Source: Candidatus Aalborgicola danicus (GTDB taxonomy: Bacteria; Pseudomonadota; Gammaproteobacteria; Burkholderiales; Burkholderiaceae_C). From it: a stretch of 64,000 nucleotides of DNA. The position numbers and the translations under genes are program-made. Under the pieces are notes generated by a model. That model was given only the letters and a program-made list of their open reading frames with translations, did not search any database and was not told the origin of the DNA. The stretch lies in assembly GCA_016703945.1 (NCBI GenBank), contig JADJBC010000044.1, forward strand, positions 434,001-498,000, read 5' to 3'. Below are positions 53,978 through 63,901 of the stretch, in pieces (positions within the stretch are counted from its first letter, which is position 1; each line of letters opens with the position of its first letter).

Positions 53978-56440
53978 ATGCGAAGTGGCCAAGCCCCCCA
54001 TCTGTCGACGCCGCCCAGGGTCGATTTGCACGCTATTGACGAGTTGGTGCAACAGCCACTGGAGTTCCGCCAGCACCAACCCAGCTTGCACGACCAGATG
54101 CAGACTTTGTCCCACTTGGCGCGTGAGCAATTGGCCCGTCGTTGGGCCGCCACCCACGCCCAGGACACAGCTGCAAAACCCAAGCGGGTGTACTACCTGT
54201 CTATGGAGTTTTTGATGGGGCGATCCCTGTCCAACGCGCTGGACGCGCTGGATCTGACAGGCCCCGCCGCGCAGGCGCTGCAAGCCCACGCACACACGCT
54301 GGAAGACGCGATGGCGCACGAGCCCGACGCTGCGCTGGGCAACGGCGGCCTGGGGCGGTTGGCGGCGTGTTTTTTGGACTCCATGGCTACGCTGGGCCTG
54401 CCGTCTTTCGGCTACGGCTTGCGCTACGAATTTGGCATGTTTGCGCAGCGCCTGGAGCAGGGCGCCCAGACCGAGGGCCCGGACGCCTGGCTGGTAGGCG
54501 GCACGCCGTGGGAGTTCCCCCGCCCCGAGGCCACCTACACCGTGCGCTTGGGCGGAACCGTGGAGCAAGTGGATGGCAAATCGGTCTGGGCCAACGGCAG
54601 CACCGTGATGGCCCGCGCCCACGACATGGTCGTGCCCGGTCATGGCACGGAGCGCGTCAGCACGCTGCGCCTATGGAAGGCCCTGGCACCCCAGGCACTG
54701 GACTTGCAGGCCTTCAATGCGGGTGACATTGCGGCTGCTGCGGCCACTAAAAACCAATGCGAAAGCATCTCCTGGGTGCTGTACCCCAACGACAGTACCG
54801 AGGCCGGTCGCGAGTTGCGCCTGAAGCAGGAGTACTTTCTGGTCAGCGCGGCCATGCAGGATTTGCTCAAACGGCATTTGAGCGAGAACGAGACCTTGTT
54901 GAACCTTCCCGAAAAGGTCTCCATCCACCTCAACGACACGCACCCCGCGATGAGTGTCGCCGAGCTGATGCGCTTGTTATGCGACGAACACGGCCTGGCG
55001 TGGGACACCGCCTGGGCGCTGTGCCAGGCCACTTTTTCGTACACCAACCACACCCTGATGCCCGAGGCGCTGGAGACCTGGCCGGTGGCCTTGATGCAGC
55101 GCCTGCTGCCACGCCATCTGGAAATCATCTATCACATCAACCACGACTTTTTGCGGGTTGCCGCCGCCCACAAGCCGGATGACCCTGCCTTCCTTTCCAG
55201 TTTGTCGCTGATTGACGAGTCCGGCGAGCGCCGGGTGCGCATGGCCAACCTGTCCATCGTGGGCAGCCACCGGGTCAACGGGGTTTCGGCCTTGCATTCC
55301 AACTTGCTGGTCGAAACCTTGTTTGCCGACTTTGCTTCGCTGTGGCCAAACCGTTTTGTCAATGTGACCAATGGTGTGACGCCGCGGCGCTGGCTGGCCC
55401 AGTGCAACCCGGGCCTGGCCCAGTTGCTGGATGCCCATATCGGCAATCGCTGGCGCGGCGACCTGATGGAACTCAAGCACATCGCACCGCTGGCGTCCGA
55501 CGCAGCGTTTTGTGCCAGCTTCCAGGCTGTCAAGGCCGCCAACAAGGTGCGTCTGGCCGCCTACATTGCCCAGACCACGGGCATCACGGTGGACCCGACC
55601 AGCCTGTTTGATGTGCAGGTCAAACGCATCCACGAGTACAAGCGCCAGTTGCTCAACGTGCTGCATGTCATCACCCGTTACCAGGCCATACTGGCCCAGC
55701 CGGATGCCGACTGGCAGCCACGCACTGTGATCTTTGCGGGCAAGGCGGCGTCGAGCTACCGCGTTGCCAAAGCCATCATCCGCCTGATCCACGATGTGGG
55801 CCAGGTGGTGAACAATGACGGACGCATTTGCGGCAAACTGAAGGTGGTTTTTATCCCCAACTACGGCGTCTCGGTAGCCGAAGTCATCATGCCGGGCGCT
55901 GATTTATCCGAGCAGATTTCCACCGCCGGCACCGAGGCGTCGGGCACTGGCAATATGAAGCTGTCGATGAACGGTGCGTTGACCATCGGCACCGATGACG
56001 GCGCCAACATCGAGATTCGCCAGGCTGTGGGTGACGACAACATCTTCATCTTTGGTCTCAAAACACCCGAGGTAGCCGCCTGGGAAGCATCGGGCTACGA
56101 CAGCCACACCGTCTTGGCCAACAACCTGCCTTTGGGTAACGTGCTCAACGCTATAACAGGCGGCCTTTTCTCGCCCGATGAGCCGGGGCGCTATCAGGAA
56201 CTGGTGGACAGCCTTCTGGGACACAAAGACCGCTATTTTTTGCTGGCCGACCACGCCAGTTATGTGGCGGCCCAGTTACGGGTGGATGCGTTGTACCGCC
56301 GCCCCGATGACTGGACGCGTTGCGCCATCACCAACGTATCCGCCATGGGTGTTTTTTCGTCGGATCACACCATCGCGCAGTATGCTCGTAGCATCTGGAA
56401 TGTGGCTCCCTCCGGCAACCCTTCCACGGCCCTTGTTTAG
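53978..56440 (+). CDS. glgP: Glycogen/maltodextrin phosphorylase
   Basis: 820 residues from the ATG at 53978, with GAGGAG upstream; the frame reaches back to 53927. Family motifs are YYLSMEFLMGRSLSNALDAL, EPDAALGNGGLGRLAACFLDSMAT, VKRIHEYKRQLLNVLHVI and the pyridoxal phosphate lysine in GTEASGTGNMKLSMNGA (near K661). It phosphorolyses alpha-1,4-glucans to glucose 1-phosphate. Being next to malQ suggests it handles imported maltodextrins, but stored glycogen is also possible. It ends 20 bases before malQ. Confidence 0.94.
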   Translation: MRSGQAPHLSTPPRVDLHAIDELVQQPLEFRQHQPSLHDQMQTLSHLAREQLARRWAATHAQDTAAKPKRVYYLSMEFLMGRSLSNALDALDLTGPAAQALQAHAHTLEDAMAHEPDAALGNGGLGRLAACFLDSMATLGLPSFGYGLRYEFGMFAQRLEQGAQTEGPDAWLVGGTPWEFPRPEATYTVRLGGTVEQVDGKSVWANGSTVMARAHDMVVPGHGTERVSTLRLWKALAPQALDLQAFNAGDIAAAAATKNQCESISWVLYPNDSTEAGRELRLKQEYFLVSAAMQDLLKRHLSENETLLNLPEKVSIHLNDTHPAMSVAELMRLLCDEHGLAWDTAWALCQATFSYTNHTLMPEALETWPVALMQRLLPRHLEIIYHINHDFLRVAAAHKPDDPAFLSSLSLIDESGERRVRMANLSIVGSHRVNGVSALHSNLLVETLFADFASLWPNRFVNVTNGVTPRRWLAQCNPGLAQLLDAHIGNRWRGDLMELKHIAPLASDAAFCASFQAVKAANKVRLAAYIAQTTGITVDPTSLFDVQVKRIHEYKRQLLNVLHVITRYQAILAQPDADWQPRTVIFAGKAASSYRVAKAIIRLIHDVGQVVNNDGRICGKLKVVFIPNYGVSVAEVIMPGADLSEQISTAGTEASGTGNMKLSMNGALTIGTDDGANIEIRQAVGDDNIFIFGLKTPEVAAWEASGYDSHTVLANNLPLGNVLNAITGGLFSPDEPGRYQELVDSLLGHKDRYFLLADHASYVAAQLRVDALYRRPDDWTRCAITNVSAMGVFSSDHTIAQYARSIWNVAPSGNPSTALV

Positions 56441-56460
56441 TTGTTTATCCACACAGATTT

Positions 56461-57972
56461 ATGAAGTTTCCACGCAATAGCGGCGTGCTGCTGCAACCCA
56501 CTTCTTTGCCCGGTCCGCACGGTAGCGGCGATCTGGGCTCGGCGGCCTACCATTTTGTGGACTGGCTGCAAACCGCCGGCCAGAAGTTATGGCAAATCCT
56601 GCCGCTCAGCGGTATTGGCCCGGGCAACTCGCCCTATATGAGCAGTTCGGCATTTGCCGGCAACCTGCTGCTGATCGCCATGGACGATCTGCTGCAACAC
56701 GGCTGGCTGACACCGGCAGATTTGACACCGGATACCGGGTTTGAGACCCAGCGCCAGAACTTTGCCGCTGTGTGGCCCTGGCGCATGGAGCGACTGGCGC
56801 GCGGCCGCACGTGCTTTCGCACAGGACGCCAACCCCAGCGGCAGGTCGAATTTGCCGCATTTTGCGAAGCTCACGCCAACTGGCTGGACAACTACGCGCT
56901 GTTCATGTCGCTGGCCGAGCACTTCAACTGGAAAGACTGGTGCGAGTGGGAAGGTGGCCTGGCGCAGCGCACACCCGCCGCCATGGAGGCGGCCCGCGCA
57001 CAACACGCCGAGCGCATTGCGTTCTGGAAGTTTTGCCAGTGGCGCTTCTTTACCCAGTGGCTGCGGCTGCGCGCCTATGCCAACCAGCGTGGTATCCAGA
57101 TCGTGGGCGACGCGCCGATTTTTATTGCCTACCAAAGCGCCGAAGTTTGGGCCCGCCAAGACCTGTTCGACCTCAACCCCGATGGCCGCCCCCGCGTGGT
57201 GGCCGGTGTGCCGCCGGATTACTTCAGTGAAACCGGCCAGCGCTGGGGCAACCCGCTGTACCTGTGGAGTGCACATGCCGGTGAGGGTTACGCGTGGTGG
57301 ATCGAGCGCATCCGGCGCACATTCGAGTTGGTGGATCTTGTGCGTATTGACCACTTCCGTGGTTTCGCCAGCTACTGGGAAGTGCCGGCCAGTGAACCCA
57401 CCGCCATGAAAGGCCAGTGGTTGCCCGGCCCCGGCGCTCCGCTGTTCAACGCCATTCATGAGGCCCTGGGGCCACTGGCCATCATTGCTGAAGATTTGGG
57501 TGAGGTGACACCCGACGTCGAGGCCCTGCGCCGCACATTCGCCTTTCCCGGCATGCGGATTTTGCAGTTTGCCTTCGGTGACGACAGCACCAATACTTTT
57601 TTGCCGCACCACCACCAGAACGACACCGTTGTCTACACCGGCACCCACGACAACGACACCACCCGGGGTTGGTGGAAGTCGGCCTCGGACAAAGAGCGCC
57701 AGTACCTGCGTGACTACCTGGGTGTGGACGGTAGCGACGTGCACTGGGACCTGATTCGCGCCGCTTGCGCCAGTGTGGCCGACACCGCCATTCACCCCAT
57801 GCAGGACATCCTGGGCCTGGAGACCGAGCATCGCATGAACTTTCCCGGCAAATGCGAAGGTTATTGGGAGTGGCGATTTGAGTGGTCGCAAGTGTTGCCC
57901 GAACACGCCGCCCGCTTGGCGCACCTGTGCCGGATTTATGGACGAGATGGCAGCAATGACAAGCGGAAGTAG
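56461..57972 (+). CDS. malQ: 4-alpha-glucanotransferase (amylomaltase)
   Basis: 503 residues, GH77. The N-terminus is RNSGVLLQPTSLPGPHGSGDLG. Then come SGIGPGNSPYMSSSAFAGN, the nucleophile in LVRIDHFRGF (D297), the acid in IIAEDLGEVTPDV (E344) and GTHDNDT. It rearranges short maltodextrins, releasing glucose and giving longer chains for GlgP, and acts in the cytosol. It is in one operon with glgP. The length is that of the short plant/bacterial-type MalQ without the extended E. coli N-terminus. Confidence 0.94.
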   Translation: MKFPRNSGVLLQPTSLPGPHGSGDLGSAAYHFVDWLQTAGQKLWQILPLSGIGPGNSPYMSSSAFAGNLLLIAMDDLLQHGWLTPADLTPDTGFETQRQNFAAVWPWRMERLARGRTCFRTGRQPQRQVEFAAFCEAHANWLDNYALFMSLAEHFNWKDWCEWEGGLAQRTPAAMEAARAQHAERIAFWKFCQWRFFTQWLRLRAYANQRGIQIVGDAPIFIAYQSAEVWARQDLFDLNPDGRPRVVAGVPPDYFSETGQRWGNPLYLWSAHAGEGYAWWIERIRRTFELVDLVRIDHFRGFASYWEVPASEPTAMKGQWLPGPGAPLFNAIHEALGPLAIIAEDLGEVTPDVEALRRTFAFPGMRILQFAFGDDSTNTFLPHHHQNDTVVYTGTHDNDTTRGWWKSASDKERQYLRDYLGVDGSDVHWDLIRAACASVADTAIHPMQDILGLETEHRMNFPGKCEGYWEWRFEWSQVLPEHAARLAHLCRIYGRDGSNDKRK

Positions 57973-58011
57973 CCGCAGGCCGGGCAATCACACGCCGTAG
58001 CCGAAAGGTAC

Positions 58012-58075
58012 TGGTCAAATCGGCCTTTAGCCCCCGTGGCTATTGCGTAAGCAGCTATCGTTTTTGTAGTAAATG
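58012..58075 (+). repeat. Dispersed repeat, copy b
   Basis: CAAATCGGCCTTTAGCCCCC, then GTGGCTATTGCGTAAGCAGC and TATCGTTTTTGTAGTAAAT, share the layout of the copies at 7641, 40491 and 59686. It lies in the 129-base gap between malQ and the next amylase. Confidence 0.55.
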
Positions 58076-58101
58076 TGTATTGACCCAAAGAGTCCATAAC
58101 C

Positions 58102-59685
58102 ATGAAACGTTCGGAAAAACACTTCGTTCTCACCTGTATTCTGGGTTTGCAGGCTGCGGCCTGTGGCACTGGCGCGCTGGCCGCCACAGACAACACCTCT
58201 TTTGACAAGCGTGAAGGCGACTGGCGCAATGGCGCCGTCGTTTACCAGGTCATCGTCGACCGGTTTGTTCCATCCGCGAACCTGATTGCCAAACGCGCGC
58301 TGTACCCCGCGCCCAAGGTGCTGCGCGATTGGTCCGAGCCGGCCAAGGCGGGTGTGTACCTGGAAGACGCCAAACTCAACAGCGCCGAGCTGGACTTTTG
58401 GGGCGGTGACCTGCAAAGCCTGAGCACACGCCTGGACCACATCCAGCACCTGGGTGCCGATGTGTTGTACCTCAACCCCATTCACCTGGCCTACACCAAC
58501 CACAAGTACGACGCCTTTGATTTCAAGGCCATCTCCCCCGAGTACGGCACGCACCAGGAGTTCAAACAACTGGCCGCCGATGTGCACCAACGCGGCATGA
58601 AGCTGGTGCTGGACGGCGTGTTCAACCACATGGGCCGTAATGCGCCCAAGTTTCAAGATGCCTTCAAGAACCCCAAAAGCCCGTGGCGCGACTGGTTTGC
58701 CATCGGCCCCCAGTACGCGGGCGGCGCGCGGGTGTGGACCGGTTTTCAGAACCTGCCCGAGCTGAACCTGGAAAACCCGGCGGTACGCAACCACCTGTAC
58801 GCGTCGCCCGAGTCGGTGGTGCGCAGCTATTTGCGTGACGGCGCGGATGGCTGGCGGCTGGACACGGCCTTTGAGTTGGGCCACAAGGTCTTGCGGGACC
58901 TGACGGATGCCGCCCACAAGGAAAAACCCGGCTCGCTGGTGGTGGGTGAGATCGCCAACTACCCGGGCGAGTGGCTGCAGTCCATGGACGCGGTGATGAA
59001 CTTCAGCTTGCGCCAGATCGTGCTGGGCGTGGCCAACGGCGAGCTGTCCACCACCAAGGGCGCACGTATGACCGAACGCATGGTGCGCGATGCGGGCATT
59101 GAGCCCATGCTCAAGTCGTGGATGGTGATCGACAACCACGACATTCCCCGCATTGCCAACCAGTTCCCCGATGCCACCCTGCGGCGCATGGTGCAAACGC
59201 TGCAGTTCACGCTGCCCGGCGCGCCCAATATTTACTACGGCGCTGAAGTGGGCATGACCGGCGGCTCCGACCCCGAAAACCGCAGCCCCATGCGCTGGGA
59301 CTTGATGAATGCCGACAACCCCGAGCTGGTCTGGATGAAGCAACTGATTGCACTGCGCAAAAGCCACCGTGCTTTACGGGTGGGGGACTTCCGGCTTATT
59401 GAGGCTGAGAAGCTATACGCCTTTGAGCGCCACACCGACCGTGCACTGGAAACCGTGCTGGTGCTGGCCAACCCGACCGGCCAGGAAGTGACCGAACGCG
59501 TGATGGTGGCCAACGCCCACCTGATGGACGACACCCCGTTGGTGGATGCCTTGCACCCCGACAAGGCGATCACGACGTTTGGCTCCGGCTTTCTCACAGT
59601 GACGGTGCCACCCAAAACCGCGCTGGTGCTGCGGCCCAAGGAGCGTAACCTGGGTGGGTATAGCCGGTACAAGCGGGTGAAGTGA
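58102..59685 (+). CDS. Exported GH13 alpha-amylase-type enzyme, copy 2
   Basis: 527 residues with a signal sequence (FVLTCILGLQAAACGTGALAA; the cysteine gives a weak lipobox). The GH13 barrel begins DWRNGAVVYQVIVDRFVPSA and contains VLYLNPIHLAYTNHKYDAFDF, GVFNHMG, nucleophile D254 (GWRLDTAFE), acid E283 (VVGEIANY) and VIDNHDIPRI. It ends LGGYSRYKRVK. It aligns end to end with the enzyme at 42280, so the two are paralogues. In the nucleophile segment, TAFELG replaces VAPDIG, which may shift specificity. Confidence 0.9.
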   Translation: MKRSEKHFVLTCILGLQAAACGTGALAATDNTSFDKREGDWRNGAVVYQVIVDRFVPSANLIAKRALYPAPKVLRDWSEPAKAGVYLEDAKLNSAELDFWGGDLQSLSTRLDHIQHLGADVLYLNPIHLAYTNHKYDAFDFKAISPEYGTHQEFKQLAADVHQRGMKLVLDGVFNHMGRNAPKFQDAFKNPKSPWRDWFAIGPQYAGGARVWTGFQNLPELNLENPAVRNHLYASPESVVRSYLRDGADGWRLDTAFELGHKVLRDLTDAAHKEKPGSLVVGEIANYPGEWLQSMDAVMNFSLRQIVLGVANGELSTTKGARMTERMVRDAGIEPMLKSWMVIDNHDIPRIANQFPDATLRRMVQTLQFTLPGAPNIYYGAEVGMTGGSDPENRSPMRWDLMNADNPELVWMKQLIALRKSHRALRVGDFRLIEAEKLYAFERHTDRALETVLVLANPTGQEVTERVMVANAHLMDDTPLVDALHPDKAITTFGSGFLTVTVPPKTALVLRPKERNLGGYSRYKRVK

Positions 59686-59742
59686 TTGGCCGCTAGCCCC
59701 TGCAGATCCTGCGTAGGCAGCTATTAAATGAGTAGCGTTTTC
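59686..59742 (+). repeat. Dispersed repeat, copy c
   Basis: TTGGCCGCTAGCCCCTGCAG, then ATCCTGCGTAGGCAGCTATT and AAATGAGTAGCGTTTT, match the other copies. It begins directly after the amylase stop codon and fills most of the 73-base gap to the next gene. Confidence 0.55.
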
Positions 59743-59758
59743 AGATTGGAGGCGAACC

Positions 59759-61362
59759 ATGGGCAAACTCTTCGTGCTGTTGCTGGGTTTGTTGTGGGCA
59801 CAGACCGACGCCGCCTGGGCCAGCGTATTCAATGCCAAGGTGCCGGGCAAATGGCCTGCCGGGCAGATCACCTGGTACTACAACCCCGCCGGGCGGCCTG
59901 CCAATCTGGCTGATGCCGAGGTCATTGCCGCCGTGTCGACGGCGTTTGCGGATTGGCAGCGGGTGTGCCAGATCACGCCGGTGTATGGCGGCACAACCGA
60001 CGTGCCGGTAGACCCGCCTGCCCCGTCGACCTATGTGGTGGGGTGGACGGACTTTGGCAGCCCCCAGTTCCATGCCAAGGGGGTGCGCTCGCGTTTGGGC
60101 GGCACCGCTACTTATGCACCACTCACCGGCGGCGGTATCCAGATCAACACCGCCAATACGGATTGGCGCAGCCTGTTTGATGCGGGCTCCGCCGTGGGGA
60201 CTTTTCACCACGAGATTGCACACACGGTGGGGCTGGCGCACAGCGACGACCCCACCTCCATCATGTTCGCCAACCCGTACAACACCAGCTCCTACGAGTT
60301 GACCCTGCAAGGCGACGATGTTGCTGCCTGTGCGGACCTTTACGGTGGCAAAGGCGTTTTCGCCAAAACGGACCTGCGCAGTGCCGTGCCCGAACCCGGC
60401 TTTGTCGCAAAGGTCAGTGTTTTGTCCACCAAACCCGGTTCCGCAACCCCCACCAGTAGTCAGGCGCAAATCGACCCGGTGGCAGGCGGGCCGTACTACT
60501 TCGACCGGCATTGGGAAGGTCTGCCGGTCGGCAGCCTGCTGGAGGCGCGCTGGGTCACGCCCAATGGCAGCGTCTACCTGCAGCGCACCTACACCACCAC
60601 GACGTTGGCCAATGGATACCGTTTTACGACGTTTCCCGATGACGTGGTACCACTTCCCTATGCCGGTCGCTGGGCCTTCCAGTTGTTGGTGGGCGGGCGT
60701 TTGGCGGCCAGCACGCCGTTTGAGGTTCTGCGCGGCACGGTGACCGCGGTTGCGCCTTTTGAGGGGGCCATGGTTGGCGAGGCGGGTGTCGACGGCGCAT
60801 TGAACTGGCGGGTTGTCAGTTATGGCAACGGCAGTGTCAAACGGCTGGCCGTTATTGCCAACAACAAGGCCGCCACCGGTTTGGCGTTTCGTGCCCAGGC
60901 GGGGGACAACGTGGCGGAGGTCTGGGCCGAGACCGATAGACCCCGCTACAAGCTGGACCAGGACGACGGACAACCCGCTACGTCCCTGGATGTGATGCGT
61001 ATGCTGCGCTTTGTGGCCGGTGCTGACGGTTTGCCGTGTCGGCGTCGGTGCTGGTCAGTGAAACCGGGACTCCAGACGCCTACAGCGCCATGGCCACCGT
61101 GACGGCAACCGGCACATCCTTGCAAGGCATTTATGTGGTCGCGCTGGTCAATGGGGCCGTCTACTTTCGGCGGTCGGGTGGCTGGACGGACCAGCCCACA
61201 CCGCTGGTGACCGTGCAAGCGCCTGCCGTGGCCAGTGTGGATGTGCTGCGCAACATGGACACCCGGGAGTTCCCGGCCGGGTCGGCGCTGTATGTGGGTT
61301 TTGGAACTTCGGTGGAGGATCTGCTGGCCCGTGGCCAGTTTGCGCTGGTGCGTCGGTATTGA
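59759..61362 (+). pseudogene. Exported matrixin-type zinc metalloprotease, frameshifted
   Basis: The first frame (59759-61102) has a signal peptide (LFVLLLGLLWAQTDAAWA) and a metzincin domain. The zinc site HHEIAHTVGLAH (near residue 150) fits HExxHxxGxxH, followed by a Met-turn-like SIMF. After about 420 residues the frame leaves homology at LPCRRRC. Adding one T to the TTT at 61030-61032 would read DGFAVSASVLVSETGTPDAY and continue through a hydrophobic/beta-rich C-terminal domain (YVVALVNGAVYFRRSGGW) to the stop at 61362. The catalytic domain is intact either way. Sequence error and mutation are both possible. Confidence 0.78.
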
Positions 61363-61495
61363 GCGCTGCGGTTGGCCCAGAAGGGGTCTAAGTTAGGGCT
61401 ATTAGGTGCATACACCCTCCATAGGCATGACATACTTGCGTTTGAGCAATTGAAATTTCTGTCCGGTCTGAGCAAGCATTTTTTGGAGGTGCAAT

Positions 61496-62647
61496 ATGCT
61501 GTTGAATCGTCGCACATTGATTCTGGGGGGGCTGTCTGGTAGCACCGCATTTGTAGCTCCGTCCAGTTTTGCCCAATTGACTAAAGAGCCGCGCAAGCTG
61601 GTGCTGGGACAGTCTGTACCTCTCACCGGCGCAGCGGACCAGATTGGTCTGGCCTACTTTAACGGCGCAAAGATGTACTTTGACTCCATCAATGAAAAAA
61701 ATGGGGTTGCCGGTTACAAGATCGAGGTCAAGGTTCTGGATGATGGGTACGACGCCGTTGTGGCGGCACGCAATGCCAAGCAATTTATCGACAGCAAGGT
61801 TGATGCCTTGTTTGGGTTTGTGGGCACGGCCAGTTCTGATGCCGCTGCGGCGGTTGCCAAGGCTTCGGGGGTCATATTTTTCGCACCTTTCGCTGCATCA
61901 GACAGCCTGCATGCGCCGGATATGACTCACGTTTTTCATGTTCGGCCGGCGCTTGCTGATGAAGCTTACAAGGTCGTGCGGCACTGTGCCACGCTCAATC
62001 AGGATCGGATTGCAGTTTTCGCCGAAGACGATGCCATGGGCCGCGCGGGGCTGGCAGCGGTCAAAGAAGCGTTGGTGGATCTCAAGCGCCCGGCGATCCT
62101 TGCCCATGCGCTTTCGCCGGTCAACAGCGACAAAGTCGAGGCCGCCGTGGCGACCCTGATGAAAGCCCAGCCGCAAGCCATCATTCTGTTCAGCCTCTTT
62201 AATTCTTCGGCTGCATTCATCAAGAAAATGCGGCGTGCGGGATACGTTGGGCAGTTTTTGACTTTCTCTGTGGTTGGTATTGATCCTTTGTTCAGTGCGC
62301 TGGGTAAAGATATCGGCGGTATCGTGGTCTCTCAAGTTGTGCCGTCGCCGCGCAATACCGGCAGCCCAATCGTCAGGGAATACCTTGACGTGTTGAACCA
62401 GACGGACCAGGCACCAAGTTACGAAAGCATTGAGGGCTACATCGCAGCGCGTGCTTTTGCGCAAGGTGTTCAGCGCAGCACGTTGGGTAACGGCAAACCT
62501 GATCGATCCGGGCTTCAAAAGGCATTCGAGTCCATGACCAATGCCGACATCGGTGGTTTTCGCATCAATCTGCGCGCCAAAAAATATGAGTCAGTGCGCG
62601 CCATTGATCTCGTGTCCATCACATCAGGCGGAAAAACGCTGCGCTGA
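61496..62647 (+). CDS. ABC transporter periplasmic substrate-binding protein (branched-chain amino acid type)
   Basis: 383 residues. The export signal has a Tat-like NRRTLILGG followed by LSGSTAFVAPSSFA. The type I periplasmic-binding fold of the Leu/Ile/Val family is seen in LVLGQSVPLTGAADQIGLAYFNGAKMYFDSINEKNGVAG, DDGYDAVVAARNAKQFI and VDALFGFVGTASSDAAA. No permease or ATPase gene is adjacent, so it is an orphan receptor. The ligand is unknown. Confidence 0.87.
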   Translation: MLLNRRTLILGGLSGSTAFVAPSSFAQLTKEPRKLVLGQSVPLTGAADQIGLAYFNGAKMYFDSINEKNGVAGYKIEVKVLDDGYDAVVAARNAKQFIDSKVDALFGFVGTASSDAAAAVAKASGVIFFAPFAASDSLHAPDMTHVFHVRPALADEAYKVVRHCATLNQDRIAVFAEDDAMGRAGLAAVKEALVDLKRPAILAHALSPVNSDKVEAAVATLMKAQPQAIILFSLFNSSAAFIKKMRRAGYVGQFLTFSVVGIDPLFSALGKDIGGIVVSQVVPSPRNTGSPIVREYLDVLNQTDQAPSYESIEGYIAARAFAQGVQRSTLGNGKPDRSGLQKAFESMTNADIGGFRINLRAKKYESVRAIDLVSITSGGKTLR

Positions 62648-62705
62648 GGTTCTGTCGCCGATAGGCCCGAGACCTCGGGCAACGCCTTGCGCCACCCGTT
62701 TAGCG

Positions 62706-63398
62706 TCAGCCCAAGTGGCGCCCCAGAAAGCGCATGCTGCGATCCCAGGCCAACTGAGCCCAGACCGGGTCGTATTGCGTTGCGGAGATGCGTCCCGGGC
62801 CAACAGCGGTTTCATTGGCAAAGGCGTGGTGGGCCAGGTAACGGTGGAACTCGAAGTCGCAACTGGCCCCGCGCAGCTTTTCTTCCAGTGCATCCACCGT
62901 CTCGATTTTGAAGAATTCGTCTTGCGTGGCCCAATGACCCAGCATCGGCACGCGGATTTTGGTGGCGTCGATGTACTCCAGCGGAGGGCAGCCGTACCAC
63001 ACCACTCCCGCGTCGGCCTCAGGCGCCTGCGTCAGGGCCAGCAGGGTTAATGCACCGCCCATGCAAAAACCGGTCACGCCCACTTTGGCCGCGCGGGTCT
63101 TGAGGTACTGGACCGCGCCGCGGATGTCTTGCGAGGCCGCGTCGCCAAAATCAAGGCCGGTCATCAAGTGGTGCGCCTCTTGCTGTTCCAGCGTAGACCG
63201 ACCCCGGTACAAATCGGGTACCAAGGCCAGGTAGCCCGCCGCTGCAAATCGATTGGCGACGCCCTGAATTTGCGCGTTCAACCCCCACCACTCCTGTATT
63301 ACGACGATCGCCGGCGCGCCGTTGGGCTGGGCCGGTTCGGCCAGGTAGCCCTGGACTGCTTGCCCGTCCGGGCGCTGAAAACTCACCATGGATGCCAT
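62706..63398 (-). CDS. Dienelactone hydrolase family protein
   Basis: 230 residues. The DLH fold is shown by PAIVVIQEWWGLNAQIQGVANRFAAAGYLALVPDLYRG, the nucleophile elbow VTGFCMGGAL (C112) and the C-terminal histidine in YLAHHAFANE. Carboxymethylenebutenolidase activity is the family type reaction, but no catechol-pathway genes lie near, so the substrate is open. Cytosolic, with no signal peptide. Confidence 0.88.
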   Translation of the reverse strand: MASMVSFQRPDGQAVQGYLAEPAQPNGAPAIVVIQEWWGLNAQIQGVANRFAAAGYLALVPDLYRGRSTLEQQEAHHLMTGLDFGDAASQDIRGAVQYLKTRAAKVGVTGFCMGGALTLLALTQAPEADAGVVWYGCPPLEYIDATKIRVPMLGHWATQDEFFKIETVDALEEKLRGASCDFEFHRYLAHHAFANETAVGPGRISATQYDPVWAQLAWDRSMRFLGRHLG

Positions 63399-63455
63399 CG
63401 CAATGTCTCCTGATCAATAAAACCAGAATGTTACGCGCACCGCAGCGTGCGTCAA

Positions 63456-63881
63456 TCAATGGGGATGGCGAACGGCCTTGGACTCGGTTTCCATGGCTGC
63501 CAGCCCGTGCAGAATGCCGCAGGCGTCGACCGCGTTGGCGGACTGGCAGGTCTGGCGCAGCGCCACCAGTTGCTGTTTGAGGTGCTGCAATTCCTGAATG
63601 CGTTCGTCGACATGGGCGATGTGTTGGTCAAACACGGTGTTGACACCGCCGCAGTCGCTGGAAGGCTGATCGGTCAAGCCGAGCAGGGTGCGGATTTCCC
63701 GGTGGCTCATGTCCAAAGCGCGGCAATTGCGGACAAAACGCAGCCGTTCCCTGTGTTCTGGTCCGTAAACACGAAAATTTCCGTCGGTGCGCCCGGGCGC
63801 GGGCAACAAGCCTTCTTTCTCGTAGTAACGCACAGTCTCCACCGTGCATTGCGCCGCCTGTGCCAGTTCGCCGATTTTCAT
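63456..63881 (-). CDS. cadR: Cd(II)/Pb(II)-responsive MerR-family regulator
   Basis: 141 residues from the ATG at 63881. The N-terminal winged helix is MKIGELAQAAQCTVETVRYY plus EKEGLL. The dimer helix is followed by metal-binding cysteines C77 (SDCGGVN), C112 (TCQSAN) and C121 (DACGIL), the CadR/PbrR pattern. The C-terminus is histidine-containing (AVRHPH). It is divergent from a gene starting at 63959 across a promoter with a 19-base spacer. The frame extends to 63965 without homology. Confidence 0.92.
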   Translation of the reverse strand: MKIGELAQAAQCTVETVRYYEKEGLLPAPGRTDGNFRVYGPEHRERLRFVRNCRALDMSHREIRTLLGLTDQPSSDCGGVNTVFDQHIAHVDERIQELQHLKQQLVALRQTCQSANAVDACGILHGLAAMETESKAVRHPH

Positions 63882-63901
63882 GCCTGTGCTCCAAATAGTG
63901 C

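Noticed and set aside
58027..59367. 446-codon open frame on the minus strand
   Set aside because: Shadow of the GH13 gene, whose catalytic motifs are on the plus strand.
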